Below are positions 6,692 through 13,758 of a stretch of 30,041 bases of DNA, in pieces. The DNA lies in assembly GCA_002421915.1 (NCBI GenBank), contig DISA01000023.1, positions 1 through 30,041 of the forward strand, read 5' to 3'. The first letter of the stretch is position 1. The number at the start of each line of letters is the position of its first letter. The stretch comes from Gallionellaceae bacterium UBA6222 (GTDB lineage Bacteria; Pseudomonadota; Gammaproteobacteria; Burkholderiales; Gallionellaceae). The notes beneath the pieces were generated by a model. The model was not told the DNA's origin and searched no databases. It worked only from the letters and a program-made list of their open reading frames with translations. The position numbers and the translations under genes are program-made.

Positions 6692-6726
6692 TTAAGACGA
6701 GGGTTCGATCCCCTTCACCCGCTCCA
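6692..6726 (+). tRNA. tRNA-Gly(CCC), 3' exon (interrupted gene)
   Basis: These 35 nt complete the tRNA begun at 4027: the last three anticodon-stem bases, a four-base variable region, the T-arm GAGGG-TTCGATC-CCCTT, acceptor strand CACCCGC, discriminator T and CCA. From 6696 to 6726 it is identical to 4886-4916 of the internal tRNA, and the match continues for two bases (AT after the shared A-run start) beyond CCA. The exact first base depends on the intron's 3' splice site; 6692 gives a 74-nt spliced product. No convincing terminator follows. Confidence 0.8.
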
Positions 6727-7007
6727 ATTCCCGCACCAACCCCTGAACTTGTTTGGCTACCCCCACCCGTGACGAAGCTTGGCTCGGGTAGCGATGCTTT
6801 GAAGCTATCACCGTGCGTGGCGGGAAATACTGCATTTATATCCGGCCAGAGTGATGGCGTGGGACGAAAACAAGACTGCAGAGGAGTACAATGCGCACGC
6901 GATACCGGCGGGCGTGCCTTGCCGATTGATAAATAACGCAGGTGGCCCGAGAATAACGCCGTCCCGGCGAAACGAAACTTCTTGAAGTAGCTTGTTGCAG
7001 GCAAAAG
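6727..7007. other. Intergenic region upstream of the first FNR-like gene
   Basis: These 281 bp hold no convincing gene. A small hairpin (GAT-GCTT-TG-AAGC-ATC with one bulged T, about 6797-6813) has no following T-run. The octamer AATAACGC occurs twice as a direct repeat, at 6932-6939 and 6952-6959, 20 bp apart. A half FNR-like word TTGAT is at 6927-6931 without a partner half-site. No promoter stands out clearly. Confidence 0.4.
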
Positions 7008-7772
7008 ATGGTGACAGCGGTCATACACATCAAGCAGGACAAACTCAAAACCGAGCGGGTGGCCGGGGGCGGTGCATGCCTGCCGATCGCTTGTGATGAT
7101 TGTGGCATTTACAGTCTTTGCCGGGAGGTGAATGGCCCCGATGTTGACCTGTCTATTCCGGAGACTATCGTCAAGAGCCGCAGGCAATTCAAACGCGGTG
7201 AGTTGCTCTACCGCATCGGCGAACCGAGACGGGCCGTCTATGCGATCCGCAGCGGTTCGGCCAAAACCTATGTATCAACCAACGACGGAAGAATGCAGAT
7301 CACCGGTTTCCGCATCACCGGTGAATTGCTTGGGCTGGATTCCATCATTGCAGGTCATTACACTAGCGAGGCGAGGGTGCTGGAAACCACCATGGTGTGC
7401 GAAGTGCCCGTGGATGCGTTGCAGATTTACTCTCAGGCCATGCCCTCTGTCGGCTTACAGATGCTTAAGATCATGAGTCAGGAGATTGTCGGTTATCAGG
7501 AGCTCATGCTGTTGCTCGGGACGAAAAATGCCGACGAACGCCTCGCCACTTTCCTGCTGAACTTTTCCCGGCGTTTCCAAACCCGCAATTATTCCCCGAC
7601 AAAATTCAATTTGAGCATGTCGCGCAGTGATATCGGCAATTATCTCGGCATGGCCGAGGAGACAGTCTGCCGTGTATTTTCCCGTTTTCAGGAGGGGGGG
7701 CTGTTAACTGCCACTCGCCGTCAGGTTGAAATCCACGACTTGAATCGCCTCAAACATATTGCGCGCGGTTAA
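7008..7772 (+). CDS. Crp/Fnr-family regulator with Fe-S-type cysteines (variant recognition helix)
   Basis: This 254-residue protein has the FNR layout: an N-terminal Cys cluster (C29-x2-C32-x5-C38, with an extra C24), a cyclic-nucleotide-binding-like beta barrel (about 52-140) holding the fourth cysteine C131 in the usual place, a dimerisation helix, and a C-terminal winged helix-turn-helix. The cysteine set implies oxygen sensing through a [4Fe-4S] cluster, as in FNR. The recognition helix reads EETVCRVFSRF, where E. coli FNR and the other copy here (17749-18489) have E-T-x-S-R. The DNA-contacting serine is thus a cysteine. It stands just upstream of ccoN in the same direction, with its own gap of 356 bp, and is a plausible regulator of the oxidase. 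The ribosome binding site is poor, so the start is less certain. Confidence 0.85.
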   Translation: MVTAVIHIKQDKLKTERVAGGGACLPIACDDCGIYSLCREVNGPDVDLSIPETIVKSRRQFKRGELLYRIGEPRRAVYAIRSGSAKTYVSTNDGRMQITGFRITGELLGLDSIIAGHYTSEARVLETTMVCEVPVDALQIYSQAMPSVGLQMLKIMSQEIVGYQELMLLLGTKNADERLATFLLNFSRRFQTRNYSPTKFNLSMSRSDIGNYLGMAEETVCRVFSRFQEGGLLTATRRQVEIHDLNRLKHIARG

Positions 7773-8128
7773 ACCCGAATACCGTCCACCGCCCTCCCCC
7801 TCTCGCGCAATCCATCATTCGATGTGCTTCCTCCGGCATTATCTTCCTGACTGTTTTAATCGGATATGCAGGTTCTAAATGAAATTTAGTTGACCTGCGT
7901 CAGGGATTGCCGGGGAATTAGGGGGTATATTGCATCGGCTAAAGATCGGGATTTGTGTGGGTACGGATTGTCGCATTGTGCATGCCCTTTAGCAGATAAT
8001 TTGGCTGAGAGCATTGCGCAAAGCCAGTCCGGCAAGTTTGTAATTGCAGTTCAAGGAAGGGAGTGCTGTTGGTGATGTTTGCCGGCGCATTCCGTTGTTT
8101 TTAATATCGCTCTGGGGAGGAGACTACT
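7773..8128. other. ccoN upstream region and 5' leader
   Basis: This 356-bp gap contains an FNR-box promoter (separate entry) and a predicted leader of about 190 nt. A short frame with a start at 8084 would encode about nine residues (MFAGAFRCF) and stops at 8113, overlapping the ccoN ribosome binding site region; there is no evidence that it matters. The strong Shine-Dalgarno GGGGAGGAG (8114-8122) is directly before the ccoN GTG. No tRNA or terminator was seen. Confidence 0.4.
7890..7938 (+). promoter_or_regulatory. FNR-box class II promoter upstream of ccoN
   Basis: TTGAC-CTGC-GTCAG at 7890-7903 is a near-palindrome of the FNR/ANR/DNR type. TATATT at 7926-7931 is a fair -10 element, predicting a start near 7938. 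The centre of the box (7896.5) is then 41.5 bp upstream, the geometry of FNR-activated class II promoters. The half-sites are TTGAC/CTGAC rather than the E. coli TTGAT, which also fits relatives of FNR. It would drive ccoNOQP in low oxygen. Confidence 0.6.
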
Positions 8129-9562
8129 GTGGAAGCTAATCAAGCGACAGCAGTAAAGTACGATATGGAGGTTGTGCGCTGGTTCACCATCGCTGCCGCC
8201 ATCTATGCCGTGGTGGGTACGTTCATCGGTGTGTATGCAGCATCGGAACTGGCGTGGCCATTCCTGAATTTTGACATTGCCGAAATCACTTTTGGCCGTC
8301 TGCGCCCGCTGCATACCAATGCGGTGATCTTTGCGTTTGGCGGCTGTGTGCTTTTTGCGACCGGTTTCTATATCGTGCAGCGCACCGGCGGCACACGCCT
8401 GTGGAGCAACAAACTGGCTTGGGCGCACTTCTGGGGCTGGAACCTGATCATCGTGCTGGCTGTGATTACGCTGCCACTTGGCTTGTCGCAAGGCAAGGAA
8501 TACGCCGAGTTGCCTTGGTGGATCGATATTTTGATTGCGGTGTTCTGGCTGACGTACGGCTTCAATTACATCATGACCATCGCCATCCGCAAGACTTCAC
8601 ATATCTATGTGTCGAACTGGTTTACCCTGGGCATGATCATCATGATCACCTATCTGCATGTGGTAAACAGCCTGGCGATTCCGGTGGACTGGGCCACTTC
8701 TTACTCTATCTTCTCCGGAGTGCAGGATGCCATGGTGCAATGGTGGTGGGGTCACAATGCGGTCGGCTTCTACCTGACTGCCGGCTTCCTGGCGATCATG
8801 TATTACTTCGTGCCGAAGCAGGCCAATCGTCCGGTGTTTTCCTATCGTTTGTCCGTGTTGCACTTCTGGGCGCTGACCTTCGGTTATGTATGGCTGGGCG
8901 CTCACCACCTGCAATACACCGCCCTGCCCGACTGGACCGGTTCCTTGGGTGCAGCCATTTCGCTGGCGATGATCATCCCGTCGTGGGGTGGCGCGATGAA
9001 CGGCATGATGACCTTGTCCGGCGCCTGGGACAAACTGCGCACCGACTACATCCTGCGTTTCCTGGTGGTGTCCCTTGCGTTCTACGCGATGTCCACCTTT
9101 GAGGGGCCGGTGATGTCGATCAAGACCGTGAATGCCTTGTCGCACTACACCGACTGGACCGTGGGCCATGTGCACGCGGGTGCCTTGGGCTGGATGGCAA
9201 TGGTTTCTTTTGGCGCGATGTACCACATGGTCAAAAAACTGTGGGGTGTGGAGAAGATGTACTCCGAAGACCTGGTCAACGTGCACTTCTGGCTGTCGAC
9301 GATTGGCACCGTGATTTATATCGTGGCGATGTGGGTATCCGGCATCATGCAGGGTCTGATGTGGCGCGATTATGACGAATACGGCACCCTGACCTACACC
9401 TTTGTTGAATCAGTTTCCGCGATGCATCCGTACTACGCGATGCGCGCGATCGGCGGTGCGATCTTCAACCTGGGCGCCTGGATCTGCCTGTACAACATCG
9501 TGATGACTGTGCGCACTGCCAACGCCGTGCGCGGCACCAACGCTGTTCCGGCTAACGCATAA
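8129..9562 (+). CDS. ccoN: cbb3-type cytochrome c oxidase subunit I
   Basis: CcoN is the catalytic, multi-pass membrane subunit of the high-affinity cbb3 oxidase, reducing O2 to water at a haem b3-CuB centre. The 477-residue sequence carries every expected ligand: H62 (haem b) in RPLHTNAV, H209 in WWGHNAVGF and H259/H260 in GAHHLQYT for CuB, the cross-linked tyrosine Y253, and H347/H349 in VGHVHAG for the haems. These match known cbb3 positions with a constant offset. The start is GTG, chosen for the strong Shine-Dalgarno at 8114-8122. ccoO follows after 14 nt. The operon order N-O-Q-P is standard. Confidence 0.98.
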   Translation: MEANQATAVKYDMEVVRWFTIAAAIYAVVGTFIGVYAASELAWPFLNFDIAEITFGRLRPLHTNAVIFAFGGCVLFATGFYIVQRTGGTRLWSNKLAWAHFWGWNLIIVLAVITLPLGLSQGKEYAELPWWIDILIAVFWLTYGFNYIMTIAIRKTSHIYVSNWFTLGMIIMITYLHVVNSLAIPVDWATSYSIFSGVQDAMVQWWWGHNAVGFYLTAGFLAIMYYFVPKQANRPVFSYRLSVLHFWALTFGYVWLGAHHLQYTALPDWTGSLGAAISLAMIIPSWGGAMNGMMTLSGAWDKLRTDYILRFLVVSLAFYAMSTFEGPVMSIKTVNALSHYTDWTVGHVHAGALGWMAMVSFGAMYHMVKKLWGVEKMYSEDLVNVHFWLSTIGTVIYIVAMWVSGIMQGLMWRDYDEYGTLTYTFVESVSAMHPYYAMRAIGGAIFNLGAWICLYNIVMTVRTANAVRGTNAVPANA

Positions 9563-9576
9563 GGGGAGTGAATAAT

Positions 9577-10377
9577 ATGTCAGATCATCACGACAAATTC
9601 TATTCGACTAAATTGCAGGACAAGGCTGAACGCAGCACCTTGCTGCTGGTTGTCCTGACTGCGATCACGTTGGCAATTGGGGGAATCGTCGAAATCGTTC
9701 CCCTGTTCTATCTGCCGAACACGGCGATGTGCCAGAACGATCCCACCTGCAACAACACGCAGCACAAGGATCTGCAAGGCAATGTGATCCCGATGGACAA
9801 GATCATCTGGAATCCGGCCACATCAGCGCACAAAACGCTGGCGGACTGGCAACCGGGAGATGGTGTGCGTCCTTACACCGCGCTGGAAACAGCCGGCCGC
9901 GACGTATATATCCGTGAAGGCTGCTTCCTTTGCCACTCGCAGATGATTCGTCCATTCCGTGACGAGAAGGACCGATATGGTCACTACTCCATCGCGGAAG
10001 AGTCGATGTATGACCACACTTACCAATGGGGCTCCAAGCGTACCGGACCCGATCTGGCGCGTGTTGGTGCCAAGTATTCGGATGAGTGGCACCGTCGGCA
10101 CTTGCGCTATCCGCGCGATGTGGTACCAGAGTCGGTCATGCCAAACTACTTCTGGCTGGAAAAAATGCCGGTAGACATAAAGAAAACGGTTAAGACCTTG
10201 CAGGTGATGACCATCATGCCGTTCAATCCGGTGCCCAAGACAATTTATACCGACGAGTACATCGCCGCTGCGGCGGCCGATCTGGAAGGTAAAACCGACA
10301 TGGATGCCTTGATCGCCTACCTGCAGGGATTGGGCAATCACGTCAAGTTCGAGGAAGGCGTGAACTACCGTGACTAA
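9577..10377 (+). CDS. ccoO: cbb3-type cytochrome c oxidase subunit II (mono-haem), with an insertion
   Basis: CcoO is the membrane-anchored c-type cytochrome that passes electrons to CcoN. It has one N-terminal membrane helix (about 21-45), the haem site C116-F-L-C-H120, the conserved WGSKRTGPDLARVG stretch, and the axial methionine in SVMPNY. At 266 residues it is longer than typical CcoO. Residues 50-95 form an extra periplasmic segment, including C52 and C58, between the helix and the usual VRPYTALE start of the haem domain. The ATG at 9577 is preferred over an in-frame GTG at 9568, as GGGGAG (9563-9568) is properly spaced for it. ccoQ overlaps the end by 8 nt. Confidence 0.96.
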   Translation: MSDHHDKFYSTKLQDKAERSTLLLVVLTAITLAIGGIVEIVPLFYLPNTAMCQNDPTCNNTQHKDLQGNVIPMDKIIWNPATSAHKTLADWQPGDGVRPYTALETAGRDVYIREGCFLCHSQMIRPFRDEKDRYGHYSIAEESMYDHTYQWGSKRTGPDLARVGAKYSDEWHRRHLRYPRDVVPESVMPNYFWLEKMPVDIKKTVKTLQVMTIMPFNPVPKTIYTDEYIAAAAADLEGKTDMDALIAYLQGLGNHVKFEEGVNYRD

Positions 10378-10579
10378 ACTGCTGGAATACTTTGGCATGG
10401 ACATCCAAGCCATGACGCTTAACGACTGGCTCGGCATGTTTTTTGTCCTGGCGGCGGCGTTCGGTATGGTAGTGACCTATGTCATGGTGTTTCGGCCGTC
10501 AAACAAGGCCAATTTCGATGCCCAGAGCCGTATGGCGCTGGACGACGATGACCCTATTAAATTGGGAGAAAAACGATGA
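10370..10579 (+). CDS. ccoQ: cbb3-type oxidase small subunit CcoQ/FixQ
   Basis: This 69-residue single-span protein has a hydrophobic helix at about residues 20-43 followed by a charged tail (DDDDPIKLGEKR), and sits between ccoO and ccoP. CcoQ stabilises the cbb3 complex. The assumed GTG start overlaps ccoO by 8 nt, with GAGGAAGG (10351-10358) upstream. An ATG at 10397 is an alternative that would remove nine residues. The stop overlaps the ccoP start by 4 nt (ATGA). Confidence 0.88.
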   Translation: MTKLLEYFGMDIQAMTLNDWLGMFFVLAAAFGMVVTYVMVFRPSNKANFDAQSRMALDDDDPIKLGEKR

Positions 10580-11448
10580 GTGACAAACACAACGCAGGTG
10601 ATGTGCCAACAACGGGGCATGTTTGGGATGATGATTTGGGTGACTATATCAATCAGCCGCCAAAGTGGTGGATGCTGGGACTGACGGCCAGCGCATTATT
10701 TGTGGTGGTGTACTTCATATACTACCCATCCATTCCGCTTTCCATGAGCGGCACCTGGACCAAGGGTGTTGCCGGCTGGACCGCTATCAGCGAAATGGAA
10801 GCCGACATGAGTGTAGTCGATGAAGTACGCGGCAAGTACGAAGCCAAGCTGAAAGACATGACTCCGGCAGCGATTTTGGCCGACAACGATTTGACCGAGT
10901 ACGTGACCCGCTCCGGCAAGGTGTTGTTTGGTGACAACTGCGCCGCGTGTCACGGTACGAACGGTGTGGGAACCCATGACAAGCTGGGCCTGTTCGCACC
11001 CATCCTCAACGACGATGACTGGCTGTATGGCGGTACTATCGATGCCATCCATGAGTCCATCACAGGGGGGCGTCAGGGCATGATGATGGCGCACGAGGGG
11101 ATGCTGACCGAAGCGCAGATTGACACACTGGCCAACGCGGTGGCTGCCGGCAAGCCGACTTCCACTCCCCTTTATGCGGAAAGCGGTTGTGCGGCCTGCC
11201 ATGGTGATGACGGCAAAGGGATCATGGCCATGGGTTCGGCCAACCTTAGCGACAGCGTGTGGCGTTTCGACAGCTCGGTTGAGGGTATCAAATACACCAT
11301 CAAACACGGTGTGAATGCCGGCACACCGGAATCGCGGTCGGCAGTGATGCCCGCCTTCCAGGCTGCGGGCAAGTTGAGTGATGCCGAAATGAAGAAGCTG
11401 GCTGTGTATGTGTACAAGTTTGGCGGAGGCCAGCCTGGCGCACAGTGA
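10576..11448 (+). CDS. ccoP: cbb3-type cytochrome c oxidase subunit III (di-haem)
   Basis: CcoP is the di-haem c-type subunit that accepts electrons from soluble cytochromes. The 290-residue protein begins with the conserved GHVWDDDLGDYINQPPKWW segment (14-32), then a membrane helix (about 33-52), then two cytochrome c domains with haem motifs CAACH at 122-126 and CAACH at 205-209. Candidate methionine ligands are in the GMMM stretch near 169-171 and M258 in AVMPAF. It has one clear membrane helix. Translation is probably coupled to ccoQ through the ATGA overlap. Confidence 0.98.
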   Translation: MSDKHNAGDVPTTGHVWDDDLGDYINQPPKWWMLGLTASALFVVVYFIYYPSIPLSMSGTWTKGVAGWTAISEMEADMSVVDEVRGKYEAKLKDMTPAAILADNDLTEYVTRSGKVLFGDNCAACHGTNGVGTHDKLGLFAPILNDDDWLYGGTIDAIHESITGGRQGMMMAHEGMLTEAQIDTLANAVAAGKPTSTPLYAESGCAACHGDDGKGIMAMGSANLSDSVWRFDSSVEGIKYTIKHGVNAGTPESRSAVMPAFQAAGKLSDAEMKKLAVYVYKFGGGQPGAQ

Positions 11449-11509
11449 TTCAGTCTGGTTGTGCCTGGCACCAAATTGTGTGCGGCATCTTATATGAAGG
11501 AGGAAGTAG

Positions 11510-11644
11510 ATGAACAGTATCAACAACGACATGGTGCTTTGGGGCGTGCTTATCAGTGTGATCGGAACGTTCCTGGTGGGCGCGTGGTTGCTCTTCATTG
11601 CGTTTCGTAATGCCACCAGAGATAAAGACGCGGACAAGAAATAG
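11510..11644 (+). CDS. 44-residue single-span membrane protein in the cco cluster
   Basis: A short frame starts at ATG 11510 behind the strongest Shine-Dalgarno of the region (AAGGAGG, 11498-11504). It encodes MNSINNDMVLWGVLISVIGT and so on: one hydrophobic helix at about residues 8-32 followed by a basic/acidic tail ending DKDADKK. It lies 61 nt after ccoP and ends 17 nt before the terminator, so it is the last gene of the oxidase operon. Small single-helix subunits of terminal oxidases (CcoM of pseudomonad cbb3, CydX of bd oxidases) have this appearance. I do not recognise the sequence as one of them, so the role as a small oxidase subunit or assembly peptide is inferred. Confidence 0.75.
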   Translation: MNSINNDMVLWGVLISVIGTFLVGAWLLFIAFRNATRDKDADKK

Positions 11645-11660
11645 GCGGTAACCACAGTTC

Positions 11661-11697
11661 GAGGGGAGGGGGGCCATGCTCCCCTCCTTTTTCTTTT
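11661..11697 (+). terminator. Rho-independent terminator after ccoNOQP and the small ORF
   Basis: GAGGGGAG (11661-11668) pairs with CTCCCCTC (11679-11686), an 8-bp GC-rich stem with a 10-nt loop, followed by a T-rich tract (11688-11697). It separates the structural oxidase genes from the assembly genes ccoGHIS, which therefore probably have their own promoter in 11698-11799, although none was clearly recognised there. Confidence 0.85.
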
Positions 11698-11799
11698 GTA
11701 CCCAAAATCACAGAAGCATACAGTCCAAGGCGTTAGAATTGCACCACCGAAGATCAACGCATTTGCACCAGCACGGCAACAGTTCAACCGGGGGGCGGG

Positions 11800-13227
11800 A
11801 TGGAACAACAGCAAAAAAAAGAGATGGGTGAAGTAACCACCCTCTATCACGAATTTGAAACCTGGACTGTCAACACGGGCGGACAGACGATCCATGCCAA
11901 GCGTATGCCGGGTTTCTTCCGCACTTTCAAGGATCGCGCGCAGTTAGCCATGTGGCTGCCATTTTTCTTTCTGCCCTACCTGCGCTGGAACGGGCGGCAG
12001 GCAATCCTGTTCGATGTTGACCATAACCAGTTCCACTTTTTTAATCTGACCGTATTGCCGCAGGATATCTGGATGCTCTCCCTGATTTTGCTGGTGGCGG
12101 CGATGACGCTGTTTGCGGTGACGTCGGTTGCATCACGTGTCTGGTGCGGGTATTTCTGTTTTCAGACCGCATGGACTGACTGGTTTACCTGGCTGGAAAA
12201 CAAGATTGAGGGCAATCCCACCGCACGCCGCAAACTGGATGATGCGCCCTGGACTTTCGACAAGCTTAAGAAAAAAGCAATCAAACACCTCGCTTGGGCG
12301 CTGATTTCTCTCCTTACCGGTATCAGCTTCTCGATCTGGTTTGTTGATGCATTCGATTACTGGAACAAGTTGCTGCATCTGCAATTGCCGCTGGTTGGTT
12401 GGGTCGTGCTGATCATGTTCTTCTTTGGCACTTATCTGCTGGCCGGATTCCTGCGCGAGCAGACTTGCTTGTGGCTCTGCCCCTATTCACGCATTCAGGG
12501 GGTGATGACGGATAGCCAGACCATCCTGCCAACTTATGATTACACTCGTGGTGAACCGCGCGGCAAGCTCCGCCGCGGCGGAGAAGCGGTGGCCCAGCAG
12601 GGTGATTGCATCGATTGCTTCCAGTGTGTGCAAGTCTGCCCGACCGGGGTGGATATCCGCAACGGACAACAGTTGGGCTGCATCACCTGCGGCTTGTGTA
12701 TCGATGCCTGCGATGTGGTGATGGACAAGATCGGCAAACCGCGGGGTTTGATTCGCTATGCCTCGCTGGATGAATTGTCCGGAAAAACCAAGAAAGAGAT
12801 GTATCAGCACCCGCGTACCCTGGTCTATATCGCAATCATTCTGCTGGCCTTGGGCGGTATCGTGTGGGGCCTGACTCACATGGGCACGATGGCATTGAAA
12901 GTTGTGCATGAACGTCAGCCATTGTATGTGCTGATGAGTGACGGCTCGGTACAGAACAAGTACGACTTCAAGGTGCTCAACAAGATGGATCGGGATGTGC
13001 AGATCAAAGTGAGCGCCGAAGGCGGTGTTGCGAATCAGCTCATCGTGGGGGCGGACAAGTTGCCCCTTGCCCGCCATGGCAAAAGCACCTCTTTTACCCT
13101 TTTCGTGAAGGCACCTGCCAAGAGCTTGGGCCAGGATGTGGTACCGATCCAGTTCCGGGTCGAGAGCGTGGAGGATCCGAATGTGTTTGCCGAATACACC
13201 AGCAAGTTCTATGGTCCAAAGCGATAA
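11800..13227 (+). CDS. ccoG: Cytochrome c oxidase accessory protein CcoG (polyferredoxin-like, cupric reductase family)
   Basis: CcoG is an integral membrane protein with two [4Fe-4S] clusters needed for copper delivery to cbb3 oxidase. Biochemical work on the family indicates Cu(II) reduction. The 475-residue product has N-terminal membrane helices (about 50-65, 90-112, 163-185, 197-217), a C116GYFC120 pair and a C223LWLC227 pair, and the ferredoxin domain with C270/C273/C276/C280 and C294/C297/C300/C304. A further helix lies near 325-345, and a C-terminal Ig-like domain follows (about 370-475). The ATG follows a G-rich ribosome binding region. ccoH starts 9 nt after the stop. Confidence 0.95.
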   Translation: MEQQQKKEMGEVTTLYHEFETWTVNTGGQTIHAKRMPGFFRTFKDRAQLAMWLPFFFLPYLRWNGRQAILFDVDHNQFHFFNLTVLPQDIWMLSLILLVAAMTLFAVTSVASRVWCGYFCFQTAWTDWFTWLENKIEGNPTARRKLDDAPWTFDKLKKKAIKHLAWALISLLTGISFSIWFVDAFDYWNKLLHLQLPLVGWVVLIMFFFGTYLLAGFLREQTCLWLCPYSRIQGVMTDSQTILPTYDYTRGEPRGKLRRGGEAVAQQGDCIDCFQCVQVCPTGVDIRNGQQLGCITCGLCIDACDVVMDKIGKPRGLIRYASLDELSGKTKKEMYQHPRTLVYIAIILLALGGIVWGLTHMGTMALKVVHERQPLYVLMSDGSVQNKYDFKVLNKMDRDVQIKVSAEGGVANQLIVGADKLPLARHGKSTSFTLFVKAPAKSLGQDVVPIQFRVESVEDPNVFAEYTSKFYGPKR

Positions 13228-13236
13228 GGAGACGGC

Positions 13237-13746
13237 ATGATTTCGCAAAATCACAAGACTGGACTGCGTAATCCATGGCTGCTTGGGATGATCGGATTGA
13301 TTCTGCTGGTATTGAGTGTCAATACCACATTCATCTGGTTCGCCACCCATAACCAGTCCACGCTTGTCGATCGTGAATACAAAACCAGGGATCGCAAAAC
13401 CAGTACCGAAATGTTGAGCGAATTGGGAAAGCAGAAAACTTTGGCCTGGCAGACCACCATCAAAAAACCCGGGGAGCTGATACAGGGAAAACCGACCTTA
13501 TATCAGATCAGCGTAGCAGACAAAGATGGCAATCCGGTCAGCGGAGAAATGGAGGTCGAGGCCTACCGTGCCGCGGATGCAAGCCGGGATTTTGTCACGC
13601 TGTTCAGGGAAGTGTCGGCCGGGGACTATCAGGGCTATATCACTTTTCCGCTTAAGGGATATTGGGAGCTGCACGTTCACCTGCAGCGCGGAGCGGATGA
13701 ATTTTCGGTAAATACCGACCGCTTCAAGGTTGCAGAAGCCCAATGA
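13237..13746 (+). CDS. ccoH: FixH/CcoH family assembly protein
   Basis: This 169-residue membrane-anchored protein has one N-terminal helix (about 14-35, beginning NPWLLGMIGL), the TTFIWFA segment typical of FixH, and a periplasmic beta-rich domain of about 110 residues. FixH/CcoH is required for cbb3 oxidase assembly or stability and is normally encoded between ccoG and ccoI, exactly as here. A good Shine-Dalgarno (AAGGAGA) precedes the ATG. The gap to ccoI is 12 nt. Confidence 0.9.
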   Translation: MISQNHKTGLRNPWLLGMIGLILLVLSVNTTFIWFATHNQSTLVDREYKTRDRKTSTEMLSELGKQKTLAWQTTIKKPGELIQGKPTLYQISVADKDGNPVSGEMEVEAYRAADASRDFVTLFREVSAGDYQGYITFPLKGYWELHVHLQRGADEFSVNTDRFKVAEAQ

Positions 13747-13758
13747 ACCACCGCAGCA

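Noticed and set aside
7890..8075. 61-codon frame upstream of ccoN
   Set aside because: No ribosome binding site and no recognisable sequence; it starts inside the FNR box and lies in the leader.
10696..11895. 399-codon open frame on the minus strand
   Set aside because: It runs antisense through ccoP, the small ORF, the terminator and the start of ccoG, with no ribosome binding site or recognisable domain.
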